Shown: positions 1 to 10,047, counted from the stretch's first letter. The stretch: 64,000 nucleotides of DNA from an uncultured Cellulophaga sp. (GCA_947496695.1 CANMEI010000003.1:386078-450077), one strand, 5' to 3'. Numbers and translations: made by a program. The notes: a model not told the origin generated them from the sequence alone.

Positions 1-959
1 TGGTGGGGCAAGTTCAAAAGTTAGATCGCAAAAAAGCAATTCAACATTACAAAGCCGCAGGAATAGATTTAACTCCTATTTTATACAAAGTAGATGTACC
101 TGCCGGAACAAAATTCTACAACACACAAAAACAAGATCATAATATCGAAAAGTCTATAGAATTTGATATTATAGCTAAAGCTCACCCTGCATTATTTAGA
201 AAAGAGAAAATTAGTATTGACTCTCCTATTAATAATTTAGATAGAGCTGTAGGTGCAATTATAAGTAATGAAATTTCTAAAATTTACGGTGCAGAAGGTT
301 TACCTGAAAACACTTTAAAATTAAATTTCACCGGTTCGGCTGGTCAAAGTTTTGGTGCCTTTAGTACCAAAGGTATCACCATGATTGTAAATGGTAACAC
401 AAATGATTATTTAGGCAAAGGTTTATCTGGCGCCAAATTAATTATTAAAGTTCCAGACAAAGCTACTTTTAAACCAGAAGACAATGTTATTACTGGTAAC
501 GTGACTTTATATGGTGCAACAGCTGGTGAAGCTTACATAAACGGTAAAGCTGGTGAACGTTTTTGTGTACGTAACTCAGGAGCAAAAGCAGTTGTAGAAG
601 GTATTGGAGATCATGGTTGTGAATATATGACTGGTGGTATTGCTGTAATACTTGGAGAAGTTGGTAGAAACTTCGGAGCAGGTATGAGTGGAGGTATTGC
701 TTATATTTTTGACCAAAACAAAACTTTTGAAAAGAATTGCAACAAAGAAGCTTTAAATCTTTTACCTGTTGATGAGGATAAGGATATTGCTGAATTAAGA
801 GCATTGATTGAGAATCACTATAACGCAACTTTAAGTCCTTTAGCACAAAGAATATTAGAGAATTGGGAAGAGTCACTTTCTAAATTTATTAAAATATTCC
901 CTGAAGAATACAAGCAGGCTTTGATTCGTTTAGAAAATGAAAAATTAGAAACTATTTAA
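1..959 (+). CDS. gltB: Glutamate synthase large subunit, C-terminal part (partial at window start)
   Basis: This is the last 319 or so codons of the large (alpha) subunit of glutamate synthase, which with GltD makes two glutamates from glutamine and 2-oxoglutarate. The reading frame is open from the window edge; the GTG at position 3 is an internal valine and not a start. The fragment holds the end of the synthase domain and the GXGXG domain, a right-handed beta-helix rich in repeated glycines (for example FTGSAGQSFGAF, TGGIAVILGEVGRNFGAGMSGG), followed by the usual acidic-helical tail. gltD begins 9 bp downstream, so the two are one operon. Full-length GltB proteins have about 1500 residues, so roughly four fifths of the gene lies to the left. 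Identification is firm from the glycine pattern and the gltD neighbour. Confidence 0.96.
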   Translation, partial: VGQVQKLDRKKAIQHYKAAGIDLTPILYKVDVPAGTKFYNTQKQDHNIEKSIEFDIIAKAHPALFRKEKISIDSPINNLDRAVGAIISNEISKIYGAEGLPENTLKLNFTGSAGQSFGAFSTKGITMIVNGNTNDYLGKGLSGAKLIIKVPDKATFKPEDNVITGNVTLYGATAGEAYINGKAGERFCVRNSGAKAVVEGIGDHGCEYMTGGIAVILGEVGRNFGAGMSGGIAYIFDQNKTFEKNCNKEALNLLPVDEDKDIAELRALIENHYNATLSPLAQRILENWEESLSKFIKIFPEEYKQALIRLENEKLETI

Positions 960-968
960 ATCGAAATT

Positions 969-2438
969 ATGGGAAAGACAACAGGATTTTTAGAATTCGA
1001 TAGAAAAGTAGAACAGTACGAACCTGTACAGGAACGTTTAAAGAACTATAAAGAATTTACGATTCCAATGGAATCAAAAGAAATTAAAGATCAAGGAGCT
1101 AGATGTATGGATTGTGGTATTCCATTCTGCCATAGTGGTTGCCCATTAGGCAATTTAATTCCTGATTTTAATGACGCAGTATATCAAGCAAAATGGGAAA
1201 AAGCAGCAACAATATTACATTCAACAAATAACTTCCCTGAATTTACAGGTCGTTTATGCCCTGCACCTTGTGAAGAAGCTTGTGTTTTAGGTATAAATGA
1301 AGACCCTGTAACCATTGAAAATATTGAGAAAAATATTGCAGAAACCGCTTTTGAAAAAGGTTGGATTGTTGCAAATCCTCCAGAAAGTAGAACAGGAAAA
1401 ACTGTTGCCGTAGTTGGTTCAGGTCCTTCTGGATTAGCAACCGCACAACAATTAAATAGAGCCGGTCATTTAGTTACTGTATTTGAACGTGATGAAAAGG
1501 CAGGCGGATTATTACGTTATGGTATCCCGGATTTTAAATTAGAAAAAAGTGTTATAGATCGTCGTCTTAAAGTTTTAGAAGATGAAGGTATTATTTTTAA
1601 GACAGGTGTTCACATTGGCGTAGACATTAAGGCTGATAACCTTAAAAAAGATTTTGATGCCGTTGTACTTTGTGGTGGTGCTACAATTAGAAGAAAACTA
1701 CCTATTGAAGGTGCTGACTTAAAAGGAGTTGTACAAGCAATGGATTTTCTTGCTCAAAACAATAGACGTGTTGATGGTATTAAAGACTTAGGTGAAGAAA
1801 TAAAAGCAACAGGTAAAGATGTTGTTGTTATTGGTGGTGGTGATACAGGATCTGATTGTATTGGTACTTCTTTCAGACATGGAGCTACTTCAGTCTCTAA
1901 TTTTGAAATTATGTCTAAAGGAACACCTGAACGTCCTGCAAACCAACCTTGGCCATTTTGGCCTATGCGTTTAAAAACGACTACTTCTCATAAAGAAGGT
2001 GCCGAACGTTTCTTTAGTATATCTACTAAAAAATTCTTAGGAGATAAAGATGGTAATTTAAAAGGCTTAGTTACTACACAAGTAGAATGGATTCAACAAC
2101 CAGGACAGCGCCCTACCTTAAAAGAGGTTGAAGGAACTGAAAAAGAATGGAAATGTGAATTAGCATTATTAGCTTTAGGTTTTACAGGTTCAGAAATGAC
2201 TATTGCTGAGCAATTAGGTCTTGAAGCTGACCCTAGAACAAATATTAAGGCATCAATTAAAAACTATATGTCTAATGTTCCTGGTGTATTTGTTGCTGGT
2301 GATCAAAGAAGAGGTCAATCATTAATTGTTTGGGCTATATCTGAAGGTAGAGAAGCTGCACACCATGTAGATGAATATTTAATGGGAACTCCATCTCAAT
2401 TACCGTTAAAAGGTGATGGTGATTTACCAAGAGTATAA
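969..2438 (+). CDS. gltD: Glutamate synthase small subunit
   Basis: The 489-residue beta subunit supplies electrons from NAD(P)H to GltB. The N-terminus carries two cysteine clusters for the [4Fe-4S] centres (Cys46, 49, 54, 58 and Cys97, 101, 105). It is followed by the FAD-binding GxGxxG (Gly150-Gly155) and a second Rossmann motif GGGDTG (289-294) for the pyridine nucleotide. The C-terminal segment GVFVAGDQRRGQSLIVWA is the second FAD-contact signature of the family. Length is normal. The ATG start lies 9 bp after the gltB stop, so the pair is probably cotranscribed, and a strong palindromic terminator follows immediately. Nothing in the sequence says whether NADH or NADPH is preferred. Confidence 0.97.
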   Translation: MGKTTGFLEFDRKVEQYEPVQERLKNYKEFTIPMESKEIKDQGARCMDCGIPFCHSGCPLGNLIPDFNDAVYQAKWEKAATILHSTNNFPEFTGRLCPAPCEEACVLGINEDPVTIENIEKNIAETAFEKGWIVANPPESRTGKTVAVVGSGPSGLATAQQLNRAGHLVTVFERDEKAGGLLRYGIPDFKLEKSVIDRRLKVLEDEGIIFKTGVHIGVDIKADNLKKDFDAVVLCGGATIRRKLPIEGADLKGVVQAMDFLAQNNRRVDGIKDLGEEIKATGKDVVVIGGGDTGSDCIGTSFRHGATSVSNFEIMSKGTPERPANQPWPFWPMRLKTTTSHKEGAERFFSISTKKFLGDKDGNLKGLVTTQVEWIQQPGQRPTLKEVEGTEKEWKCELALLALGFTGSEMTIAEQLGLEADPRTNIKASIKNYMSNVPGVFVAGDQRRGQSLIVWAISEGREAAHHVDEYLMGTPSQLPLKGDGDLPRV

Positions 2439-2454
2439 GTTTAGATATTTTTAA

Positions 2455-2490
2455 ACAAAAAAATCCACTTCAATTGAAGTGGATTTTTTT
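2455..2490. terminator. Bidirectional intrinsic terminator (gltBD / DUF4302 gene)
   Basis: A perfect 26-nt palindrome (2461-2486, arms AAATCCACTTCAA and TTGAAGTGGATTT) is flanked by an A-run on the left and a T-run on the right. It therefore works as a U-tailed hairpin on both strands. It sits between the convergent ends of gltD and the DUF4302 lipoprotein gene. Confidence 0.9.
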
Positions 2491-2508
2491 GTTTAAGCTA
2501 CTTATATT

Positions 2509-3855
2509 TTATTGAAAAGCATATGTTGTCATTCTAAAACTAGGGTCTTCTGCACTTGTAAAAGTAAAGATTGTATTCGTAAAAGTAACTCTAAAATCTT
2601 CCTCTTTAACATACAACCCTCCAGGATTTAATAAGTTATCATCAAGCGCTGATAAAAAAGGAGCAAAAGCAGGAACATCCCAACCATTATCACTTAATTT
2701 CAGCTTATTATCAACCGTTTCATAAGTAACATAATGTGTAACTGTACCTATTGTTGAGCCATCAGTTACATCACCCAATAAATAACCAACAGAACTAACA
2801 TTAGGGTCACCTCCTACATTAAAATTAAAAGTTGCTCTTAATAGAAAGTAGCCTATTGGTTCTAGTTGCACATTTACCTCATCAACACTTTTTTGAAAAT
2901 TTGATGAACTGCTTGGCGCATCATATAAATATTGATCAATAAAACTATAACTATTTATTGCACTAATCACTAATGTATTATCGTCAGTTGGGTTGGATGG
3001 CGCATCTAAAAATGCTATTTCAGCACTATTTCCAGACCCCAAATCTGCAACAAATTTATCATTTTCAGCATCATAAATAAACTCAGAAATTTCTTGTCCA
3101 CTAATTTCAACTGCAGGACTTACTACAAAGCCCTTTTCATTGTATGCAATTCCAAAAGAATAAGATTCCGTATCATTATTAACCTCAACAAATCTTCTAT
3201 TTATATTTAAAGAGAAGTCAAACACTTCAGTAACTCCATCCACATTTAATACTAAATTTTGATATACAGATTTTTCAGAATCAGTTAACTCATTAAATAT
3301 AATTCGGCTATTAATAATATTTTCAACTTCATTGGTAACTGCTTTTGTAAATCGTAATTCTTCTTGGGTTCTATTGGTTCTGAAAATTATATCTCCTGTA
3401 ACCTCATCAATACCATAATAAAGAAACTCAAAATCTCCCAAATAACCCTCACCTAATAAATCAGCATCCGGTGGGTTTGCTGAATCTGACAATTGATGAA
3501 TATCATTTTTAGTAGTGAATGATAATTTTATTGTACTTCCTAAAACTATATCATATTTACTTTGCAATAAAGAGAAATCATCATCAAAATCAGAAGTCAT
3601 TTCTACAGTTTCATCATCAAGAAAATTAAAAAAGAATGTAAAGCCACCTAATTCTTCAGAGCTTGTAAAATAAACTGCTTTCCATCCAGTTTCTGAGGAT
3701 TGCAGTGCAGTTCTCAACTCTTCTTTCTGAGCATTTATTCGTTCAGTTGGACTCTCACTAAAAACTTCAGAGCTATCATCCTCTGAACAATTCGCTAATA
3801 AAAGAATACTTAATATTATTAGTATATGGTGTATTATATTATTACTATTTTTCAT
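2509..3855 (-). CDS. DUF4302-type lipoprotein of a SusCD-like uptake locus
   Basis: A 448-residue predicted lipoprotein of unknown biochemical function. The N-terminus has a hydrophobic signal ending in a lipobox (LLLANC) followed by acidic residues, which in Bacteroidota favours surface export. The mature part begins with a helix (RINAQKEELRTALQSSETGWKAVYF) and continues as a beta-rich, Asp/Asn/Ser-rich protein without transmembrane segments. The early GWKAVYF-type segment and gene position match the DUF4302 family that accompanies SusC/SusD and HExxH lipoproteins. It is the last gene of a minus-strand set (12 bp after the metallohydrolase gene), so it is probably an accessory substrate-binding or surface component. 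No catalytic motif was seen. Family assignment is from recollection of the pattern, not a search. Confidence 0.8.
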   Translation of the reverse strand: MKNSNNIIHHILIILSILLLANCSEDDSSEVFSESPTERINAQKEELRTALQSSETGWKAVYFTSSEELGGFTFFFNFLDDETVEMTSDFDDDFSLLQSKYDIVLGSTIKLSFTTKNDIHQLSDSANPPDADLLGEGYLGDFEFLYYGIDEVTGDIIFRTNRTQEELRFTKAVTNEVENIINSRIIFNELTDSEKSVYQNLVLNVDGVTEVFDFSLNINRRFVEVNNDTESYSFGIAYNEKGFVVSPAVEISGQEISEFIYDAENDKFVADLGSGNSAEIAFLDAPSNPTDDNTLVISAINSYSFIDQYLYDAPSSSSNFQKSVDEVNVQLEPIGYFLLRATFNFNVGGDPNVSSVGYLLGDVTDGSTIGTVTHYVTYETVDNKLKLSDNGWDVPAFAPFLSALDDNLLNPGGLYVKEEDFRVTFTNTIFTFTSAEDPSFRMTTYAFQ

Positions 3856-3867
3856 TTTGACATCTAA

Positions 3868-4749
3868 TTAATTTATTACTTCTTGAGTATTTCTGGCAGT
3901 TACTTCTTGTAACTCATAAATATCTATTGCCCATTGTTTTAAGAAATAATCAGCAACAATCGCTTCTTTTGCTCTAATATTTTCTCTAGCTTCTTCATCG
4001 GTAATAGCATCTATTAATGCATTGTATTCTTCGTTAGAATTTATAAGCATATAATTTACCATCTCTGCAAAGTCTTCAATAACACTACTCCTAGCATAAT
4101 CAGATATAAACCCTAATTCTCTTGCATCTGCAATACTAGTATTAAACCATTGTGCTGTGTATTCCGATGGCGTAATTTCACCATAACCATCTTCATCAAA
4201 AGGAATAGTTTGGTTTAAAATGTGACAATATTCATGCTGGATGGTTGATAAAAAACGTGTTATATTTTCCTTATCAGTAAGATCTACTAAATCTGTTTCA
4301 AAAAGAGTAATACGCTTTCCTCCTTCTGCAAGCCCTAGAAGAATAGTTCCTGATTGATTATAATTTCTACCACCTACTAATAACAGTTGTCTTGGTGCTA
4401 CAAGTTTCACAAAATCATCTCCTCCAATTTCAGTATAAGAATCTAACCAAATTTTTTCAACTACTTCTAAAACTGGTTGCACTTTCTCTTCTAATGGTGG
4501 GAATAAATATCTATTATTATCTACTACATTTTCATCCCACTCATAAAGAACATCAATATTATATTTAGAAACATAATTACTTCTAATATAATTATCTAAG
4601 TCTGTCAAAACTGGAGTTGACGTATCTAACACACTATCGCTAAATGAATTATCTTCTTCTGCACATGCACCAACAAAAGCAATAGTGACAACTACCACAG
4701 CAATTTTTATACATGTCAAATTGATTTTATTATTTAATATATTAATCAT
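3868..4749 (-). CDS. Substrate import-associated zinc metallohydrolase lipoprotein (HExxH)
   Basis: A 293-residue lipoprotein with the lipobox ending at Cys29 (FVGAC). The catalytic motif HEYCH (172-176) gives two zinc-binding histidines and the general-base glutamate. A downstream EDFAE (225-229) is a plausible third ligand in gluzincin style. Size, signal, motif and position just after susD match the lipoprotein family described as substrate import-associated zinc metallohydrolases, found with TonB-dependent SusC proteins. It is expected on the cell surface, cleaving a peptide or peptide-linked ligand before uptake; that substrate is inference. It lies 18 bp after the susD stop and 12 bp before the DUF4302 gene. 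Confidence 0.87.
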   Translation of the reverse strand: MINILNNKINLTCIKIAVVVVTIAFVGACAEEDNSFSDSVLDTSTPVLTDLDNYIRSNYVSKYNIDVLYEWDENVVDNNRYLFPPLEEKVQPVLEVVEKIWLDSYTEIGGDDFVKLVAPRQLLLVGGRNYNQSGTILLGLAEGGKRITLFETDLVDLTDKENITRFLSTIQHEYCHILNQTIPFDEDGYGEITPSEYTAQWFNTSIADARELGFISDYARSSVIEDFAEMVNYMLINSNEEYNALIDAITDEEARENIRAKEAIVADYFLKQWAIDIYELQEVTARNTQEVIN

Positions 4750-4767
4750 TTTTTCTTTATTTAAAAT

Positions 4768-6246
4768 TTAACGTGGATTTTGTTCTAAACCTCTCTCTAC
4801 TGCAAAATTTGGTATTTGCAACTGACGTCTTTCATCTCCTTTATCTAAAATAAAGTCTCCTTCGCCAATAATATTATGAGTTACTTCTAAATCAAATCTC
4901 CTCACATCAAACCATCGTAAGCCCTCATGGTAATACTCTCTTCTTTTTAATTCCGCAATTGCTTTTACAAATGATGTTTGATCACTATCTAATGTATAAA
5001 ATGGGGTATACTCATTTACAACTTCAGGGTAATTATCTAAAATATCTTGCTTTATTAAAAGATCAGTACTAGCATCATAGCTCTCTGTTCTTAAAGAATA
5101 AAATGTATTGATATCAGATAAAGAAGAATCAAAATTATTCATCATAGCATAAGCCTCTGCCCTATTTAGTAAAACTTCATCAGTTGAAAAAAGTACTAAG
5201 CCAACATAAGGGTCACCTATACCTGCATTTATATTTGTATACCTAAAAAATTCGGTGAATTTAGGAAGGTTATAAAAAGCCTCAGTACCAAAAACAGCAT
5301 AAGCCCAACTTTTTCCTAGAATATTTGCAGAAAAGAACAATTCATCCCCTTTATCTATATTGAGTCCAAAATTATTACTAGCAAAAATTCTAGCATATAA
5401 TGAATTTGCAGAAACTACAAGTAAATTAGTAGGGTCACCATCACTAGCATATAATGCTGTCCTCTCTGAATATTCAAGTGCATCATAAATATTTAAATAG
5501 TCTCTTAATTGTTCTTCAGGATTTGTGATTATTCTTGAACTATATTCTATTACATTCTCCCACTCTCCTTTAAATAAATAAAACCTAGTTGCAAATGCGT
5601 AAGCTGCATCTTGAGTAAAATGAAAAACAGGTTGTTCATAATTATTGGTAACTAAATCCAACCCTTGCAACAAATCACTTTCAATATAATCATAAACTTC
5701 TTGCACTGTGTTTCTTGAGTAATTAACTATAAAATCATCTTCAGGTTCTAAAATATAAGGAATACCTAAATCAGCATCTGCTGTATTAGCATCGTAATGT
5801 TTTGCCCAAAAATTAACTAACATAAAATGCCCATAAGCTCTTGCTAACAAAGCCTCACCTTTTTGAGGGGCCAACTCATCTAAATCACCAAGTTCTTCAA
5901 TTGATGCTAAAGCTTGATTTGCTTGAGCTATTGCTTTGTAACAAGCATTCCAATAAGTAACTCTATAATCTAAATCATCTATATTATTATCTTCCCATTT
6001 ATAATTTGCCAAATTCAATTCACTAGGCAATTCACTATTTTTATCCCCAACATTATCAGACATGGTTTCTGCAAAATCCATATAATTTGCTTCGGGGTAA
6101 GCAATAACCAATAATTCAGAAATTTTTTCTGGACTATCAATTTCAGTTCTATTATCTGGGACCTCAGACAAATAATCTTCACAAGAAACTATTGCCAACG
6201 CCATAAAAAGTAACATCCCTATTTTTGTTCTATATAATTTGTTCAT
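4768..6246 (-). CDS. RagB/SusD family nutrient-uptake lipoprotein
   Basis: A 492-residue SusD-like lipoprotein (lipobox IVSC, Cys22, then acidic EDYLSEVPDNR). It carries the family's N-terminal SusD-like region with TPR-type helices (AQANQALASIEELG, ALLARAYGHFMLVNFWAKHY) and the C-terminal region with the typical ending LKRREYYHEGLRWFDVRRF. SusD proteins cap the SusC barrel at the cell surface and capture the ligand. The gene starts 13 bp after the SusC stop and is followed by the HExxH lipoprotein, so the four genes form one operon. No glycoside hydrolase lies nearby, which argues against calling this a glycan locus. Ligand unknown. Confidence 0.95.
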   Translation of the reverse strand: MNKLYRTKIGMLLFMALAIVSCEDYLSEVPDNRTEIDSPEKISELLVIAYPEANYMDFAETMSDNVGDKNSELPSELNLANYKWEDNNIDDLDYRVTYWNACYKAIAQANQALASIEELGDLDELAPQKGEALLARAYGHFMLVNFWAKHYDANTADADLGIPYILEPEDDFIVNYSRNTVQEVYDYIESDLLQGLDLVTNNYEQPVFHFTQDAAYAFATRFYLFKGEWENVIEYSSRIITNPEEQLRDYLNIYDALEYSERTALYASDGDPTNLLVVSANSLYARIFASNNFGLNIDKGDELFFSANILGKSWAYAVFGTEAFYNLPKFTEFFRYTNINAGIGDPYVGLVLFSTDEVLLNRAEAYAMMNNFDSSLSDINTFYSLRTESYDASTDLLIKQDILDNYPEVVNEYTPFYTLDSDQTSFVKAIAELKRREYYHEGLRWFDVRRFDLEVTHNIIGEGDFILDKGDERRQLQIPNFAVERGLEQNPR

Positions 6247-6259
6247 TTTTTTTAATATT

Positions 6260-9200
6260 TTAAAAACCTACATTAAGTGATAGTGTAAATTGTCTTGTTA
6301 TAGGTTGAGAAACCCCTCCAGACCTAAAAAATTCTGGATCTTGACCATTTAATCGAGAATCAGAATAAATCATAAACGGATTTGTTGTTGACACTTTCAA
6401 CTTAAATGTATTTAAGCCTAAATTCGCTTTTAAGTCTTTTGGAAAATCAAATGCAACACTAATATTTTTCATCCTAACAAATCCTCCATCAACTACACGA
6501 ACATCAGAATAATTATATGCGTTGTAAGCTCTAAATAAATTTGGAATTTCGTTTAAAAGTCTACCACTAGCTATAACTGGAACATTAGTAAAGTTTTCGT
6601 CACCTGGAGAAATCCAACGGTTTTTAAACTCAGATGTAAACACATCTAAATCAGTATAAGATTCTGAAAAAGTAGGATCTAATCTAATTTTATTACCACC
6701 TGAAGCAGTAACTAAAAGGCTTACAGATATGCCTTTATATTTGAAAGTATTTGAAAAACCTGCCGTTTTAGTTGGCTCGATACTTCCTTCATATTTCAAA
6801 TACGATGTAATATTTTCTACATCTTGAAAATCTGCACCTGTAACACTATTTTCTTCATTACTCAAATCCTCTGGAAGAAAGTATGTAGGTAAGCCTCTAT
6901 CATCTAAACCAGTAAACTGAAAAGAAAAAAGTGATTGTCTTGGAAAATCTACTACATTACCTCCTGTTTGATCAACTAAATCTAAAACATTAGGCTTATT
7001 TTCTAAAGCCGTTATTTTTTGATCTAAAACTGAAAAATTAAGTGTTGAAGACCATTTAAAGTTTGAAGTTTTTATTGGCTCAACTGTTAAGGATACTTCT
7101 AGTCCTTTAGTTTCCATATCAGAATTATTCCCCTGTTTAATAAATTCTCCACCAATACCTGAGGAACGAACAAAGTCAATTAAATCAAAACCTTTTCGTT
7201 GATATACATCTGCAGTAAAAATCACCCTATTTTGATATAACCCAAAATCTAATCCTATATTTGTTTCATACTGTTTTTCCCAAGTTAATTCTGAATTCTG
7301 TAATTCTTCTATATCTAAATATCGCTCTCTAGAGTCAAAATCTAGTCGATTTGTAATGTCATTTCTAAAAATAGCTAATGAATTAGTTGCGGGTCCTGCT
7401 GTAGCGGTTAAACCGTATGAAGCTCGCAGGCTTAAAGAATTTAAAAAATCTGCATTTTCTAAAAATCTTTCTTGCTTAACATTCCACTTTCCACTTATTG
7501 TACCAGTAGGTAACCACCTAGATGAAGTACTTCTACCTTGTCTGTTAGATCCATCGTAACGACCAGTTAATGATAGTATATATTTACTATCATAGGCGTA
7601 GGTTAATTTAGAAAAAACACCTATTGTACGTTCTTTTTCACTCTCAATACCAAAATAATCAGTTGCTTCTCCTAACGTTTTTGAAAATATCTCAGGATCA
7701 GTAAAAGGCGTTAAACCTCTATCGTATTGAAGCCCATAACCTATAAAATAGTCTTCTTCACGATCAATATATCTCATTTCTTGACCCAACAAGCCATTAA
7801 CCTCGTGCTTATTATTGAATGTATTTGTATAGTTTATACTATTTCTAATATAATAATTAGTTAACTCATTATTTGTATTTCTATAAATACCTCCTTCTGG
7901 TAATACAGAGACTGGTGGAGCCGTTGGATTATCAGGGTCTGAATATAAAAAAACATTAGCATCACGAACTATTGTAGTTTCTTGAGACCTGTAAGCTTCT
8001 GCTACATTAGATTGTTCTGTTACATTATGATCTCTGTTTGACACAACATACCTTAAAGAACCTAAAAAATTATAATTTAAATTTTTATTTATTTTATAAT
8101 CTCCATCTAACTGAAAACTAATATCCTTTACTTTTAACTTTATGTAATTATTTTCTAACTCATTAAAAATATTGAATGGTGCCCAATTAGACCTGTAATA
8201 TTCTAAATTACCATCATTATCTCTTGGTCTAATGGTTCTGTTTGTTGAAAGCGCATAATTAAATGGGTTAATATCAAAAACTCTAGAAACATCACCTCTA
8301 AAACTATCTTCTTCTCTATCAAAAGTACCAGGTGCATCTTGATCTCTAACTGAACCATTAGCACCTAACGTAAGCTTAAATTTATCTGATAAATAATAGG
8401 TGTTTTTTAACTTGTAAGTAAACCTATTAACTTTATCAGCAATTGTCCACCCTGGATCATTATAAAAACTTAATGAAGCATAAAAACTATTATTATCTCC
8501 ACCTCCAGAAAAACTTAAGGTATGATTTTGTGTCATAGAAGCTCTAAACAATTGTCTAAACCAATCTGTATTTGCTTGTTCATACTGTTGCAAAAATTGA
8601 TTTCTTGCTTCAACAGTATTAGCTACACCAAACTGACCTGTACTTGCATCGTAAGCATTTAATTGCTGTGCTAATATTGTATAAATACCCCCATTTCTAT
8701 TTTGCGCTACACTAGGGAAGTCTAAAAAACCTTTTTCTTCTAATTCTTGAAAAATACTAACTGTTTCTTGTGAGTTTAGAATATCATAATTTGAATACCT
8801 AGGAATATCACGAACAGTTTGTTCTAAAACATAATTAACTTTTAGTTTTGATTTTCGTTGCCCTCCTTTAGTTGTTATAACAATAACACCATTTAAAGCT
8901 CGGGCACCATATAAAGATGTCGCTGAAGCATCTTTTAAAATATCAATTTTTTCAATATCATTTGTATTTATACCTGCAATTGAAGAACTTATTAAAGTTG
9001 ACGCATCACCTGATATTAATCCATCAAAATCTGTATTAACTATATCTTCTTGTATTACACCGTCAATAACCCATAATGGTCTTGTATCACCAAAAACAGA
9101 TGAAGCACCCCGAATTGTAACTTTAGGTCCTGAGCCAAATGTTCCTGTTACATTTTGTATATTAACACCAGCTGCTCTACCTTCTAGCATTTGACTAACA

Positions 9201-9934
9201 TCAACAAGCCCATCAATTTTAAAACTTTCAGATTTAATAGAACTCGATGCTCCTGTAAATATTCTCTTGGAAGTTTTATCATAACCTGACACTACTACCT
9301 CTTGTAATGCCTCAACATCTTCTTGCAATACTATAGTTAATGCATTATTATTTTCAACAATAACTTCCTTACTCTTAAAACCTAAACCTTTAATTAGCAA
9401 AACATCTCCAATATCAACTTTAATTGTAAAATTTCCATCAAAGTCAGTAGTTGTTCCTGTATTTGTATTTTTAATTAGAATTGAAATCCCCAAAAGTGGT
9501 ATCCCATCTACACCTAAAACATTTCCGTTTAGAGTAATTTTATCTTGTTCGGTAACTGTAGTTATTATTTTTGGTTTAGCTCGTTTTAAAATAATTTGCT
9601 TTCCAAGTACCTGATACGATATATTTTTATCTTTAAATACAATATCAAGTATATCTTCTATATACTTGTTATTAACATCAACTGAAACTATATCTTTTGA
9701 ATTGATATCTGAGTTTTTAAAAAAGATCTTAAATTCTGTTTTCTTTTTTATCTCCTTAAACAATTCTTTATAAGTTACTTCGTTAAGGTCTAATGTTATT
9801 TTGGTATTTTGAGAATATATACTAGCACTTACCCTACATAAAGATAGGATAAGAAGAATTGCTGTAAGTTTCATTTTCAAATCGAATTTTAATAGATTAC
9901 CATACCCATGGCAATTATTATGTTGTTTTTTCAT
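6260..9934 (-). CDS. SusC/RagA family TonB-dependent outer-membrane transporter with STN domain
   Basis: A 1224-residue outer-membrane transporter. In order: a long N-terminal leader with the signal helix at about 20-42 (MKLTAILLILSLCRVSASIYSQ region), an STN domain (about 45-115) that signals to a FecR anti-sigma factor, a carboxypeptidase-D-like beta-sandwich (about 132-212), the SusC signature LQEVVVSGY, the plug with DILKDASATSLYGARALNG, and a 22-strand-type barrel ending in NVGF. The STN domain, the upstream fecR gene and the nearby ECF sigma gene indicate transcription induced by the transported ligand. Import needs TonB-ExbBD energy; an ExbBD operon lies at 59-61.6 kb. The start was kept at the first ATG because flavobacterial SusC proteins commonly carry this basic extension before the signal helix. 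Confidence 0.96.
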   Translation of the reverse strand: MKKQHNNCHGYGNLLKFDLKMKLTAILLILSLCRVSASIYSQNTKITLDLNEVTYKELFKEIKKKTEFKIFFKNSDINSKDIVSVDVNNKYIEDILDIVFKDKNISYQVLGKQIILKRAKPKIITTVTEQDKITLNGNVLGVDGIPLLGISILIKNTNTGTTTDFDGNFTIKVDIGDVLLIKGLGFKSKEVIVENNNALTIVLQEDVEALQEVVVSGYDKTSKRIFTGASSSIKSESFKIDGLVDVSQMLEGRAAGVNIQNVTGTFGSGPKVTIRGASSVFGDTRPLWVIDGVIQEDIVNTDFDGLISGDASTLISSSIAGINTNDIEKIDILKDASATSLYGARALNGVIVITTKGGQRKSKLKVNYVLEQTVRDIPRYSNYDILNSQETVSIFQELEEKGFLDFPSVAQNRNGGIYTILAQQLNAYDASTGQFGVANTVEARNQFLQQYEQANTDWFRQLFRASMTQNHTLSFSGGGDNNSFYASLSFYNDPGWTIADKVNRFTYKLKNTYYLSDKFKLTLGANGSVRDQDAPGTFDREEDSFRGDVSRVFDINPFNYALSTNRTIRPRDNDGNLEYYRSNWAPFNIFNELENNYIKLKVKDISFQLDGDYKINKNLNYNFLGSLRYVVSNRDHNVTEQSNVAEAYRSQETTIVRDANVFLYSDPDNPTAPPVSVLPEGGIYRNTNNELTNYYIRNSINYTNTFNNKHEVNGLLGQEMRYIDREEDYFIGYGLQYDRGLTPFTDPEIFSKTLGEATDYFGIESEKERTIGVFSKLTYAYDSKYILSLTGRYDGSNRQGRSTSSRWLPTGTISGKWNVKQERFLENADFLNSLSLRASYGLTATAGPATNSLAIFRNDITNRLDFDSRERYLDIEELQNSELTWEKQYETNIGLDFGLYQNRVIFTADVYQRKGFDLIDFVRSSGIGGEFIKQGNNSDMETKGLEVSLTVEPIKTSNFKWSSTLNFSVLDQKITALENKPNVLDLVDQTGGNVVDFPRQSLFSFQFTGLDDRGLPTYFLPEDLSNEENSVTGADFQDVENITSYLKYEGSIEPTKTAGFSNTFKYKGISVSLLVTASGGNKIRLDPTFSESYTDLDVFTSEFKNRWISPGDENFTNVPVIASGRLLNEIPNLFRAYNAYNYSDVRVVDGGFVRMKNISVAFDFPKDLKANLGLNTFKLKVSTTNPFMIYSDSRLNGQDPEFFRSGGVSQPITRQFTLSLNVGF

Positions 9935-9984
9935 ACTTTTAATATGATTTTAGAGATTTAGCATTTTTAAAATTTTAATTGTGG

Positions 9985-10018
9985 ATCGAGGGATGCTGGA
10001 ACATCTCTCGATTTTTTT
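9985..10018 (+). terminator. Hairpin with U-tract facing away from fecR and susC
   Basis: Arms 9985-9995 (ATCGAGGGATG) and 10002-10012 (CATCTCTCGAT) pair over 11 bp with one G-U wobble and loop CTGGAA. A seven-base T-run follows on the plus strand. Both flanking genes run on the minus strand, so as an intrinsic terminator it would stop an antisense transcript. On the minus strand it is a stable hairpin in the fecR-susC spacer with only a weak AT-rich tail. Confidence 0.6.
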
Positions 10019-10047
10019 ACTTCATTTTCATTTCAATTCATATAAAT

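Noticed and set aside
490..876. 128-codon minus-strand frame opposite gltB
   Set aside because: Gln/Leu/Tyr-rich shadow of the glycine-rich gltB repeat region; no independent support.
2509..9934. Reading the SusCD set as a polysaccharide utilisation locus
   Set aside because: No glycoside hydrolase, lyase, sulfatase or sugar-sensing regulator is present; the only enzyme is a zinc metallohydrolase.
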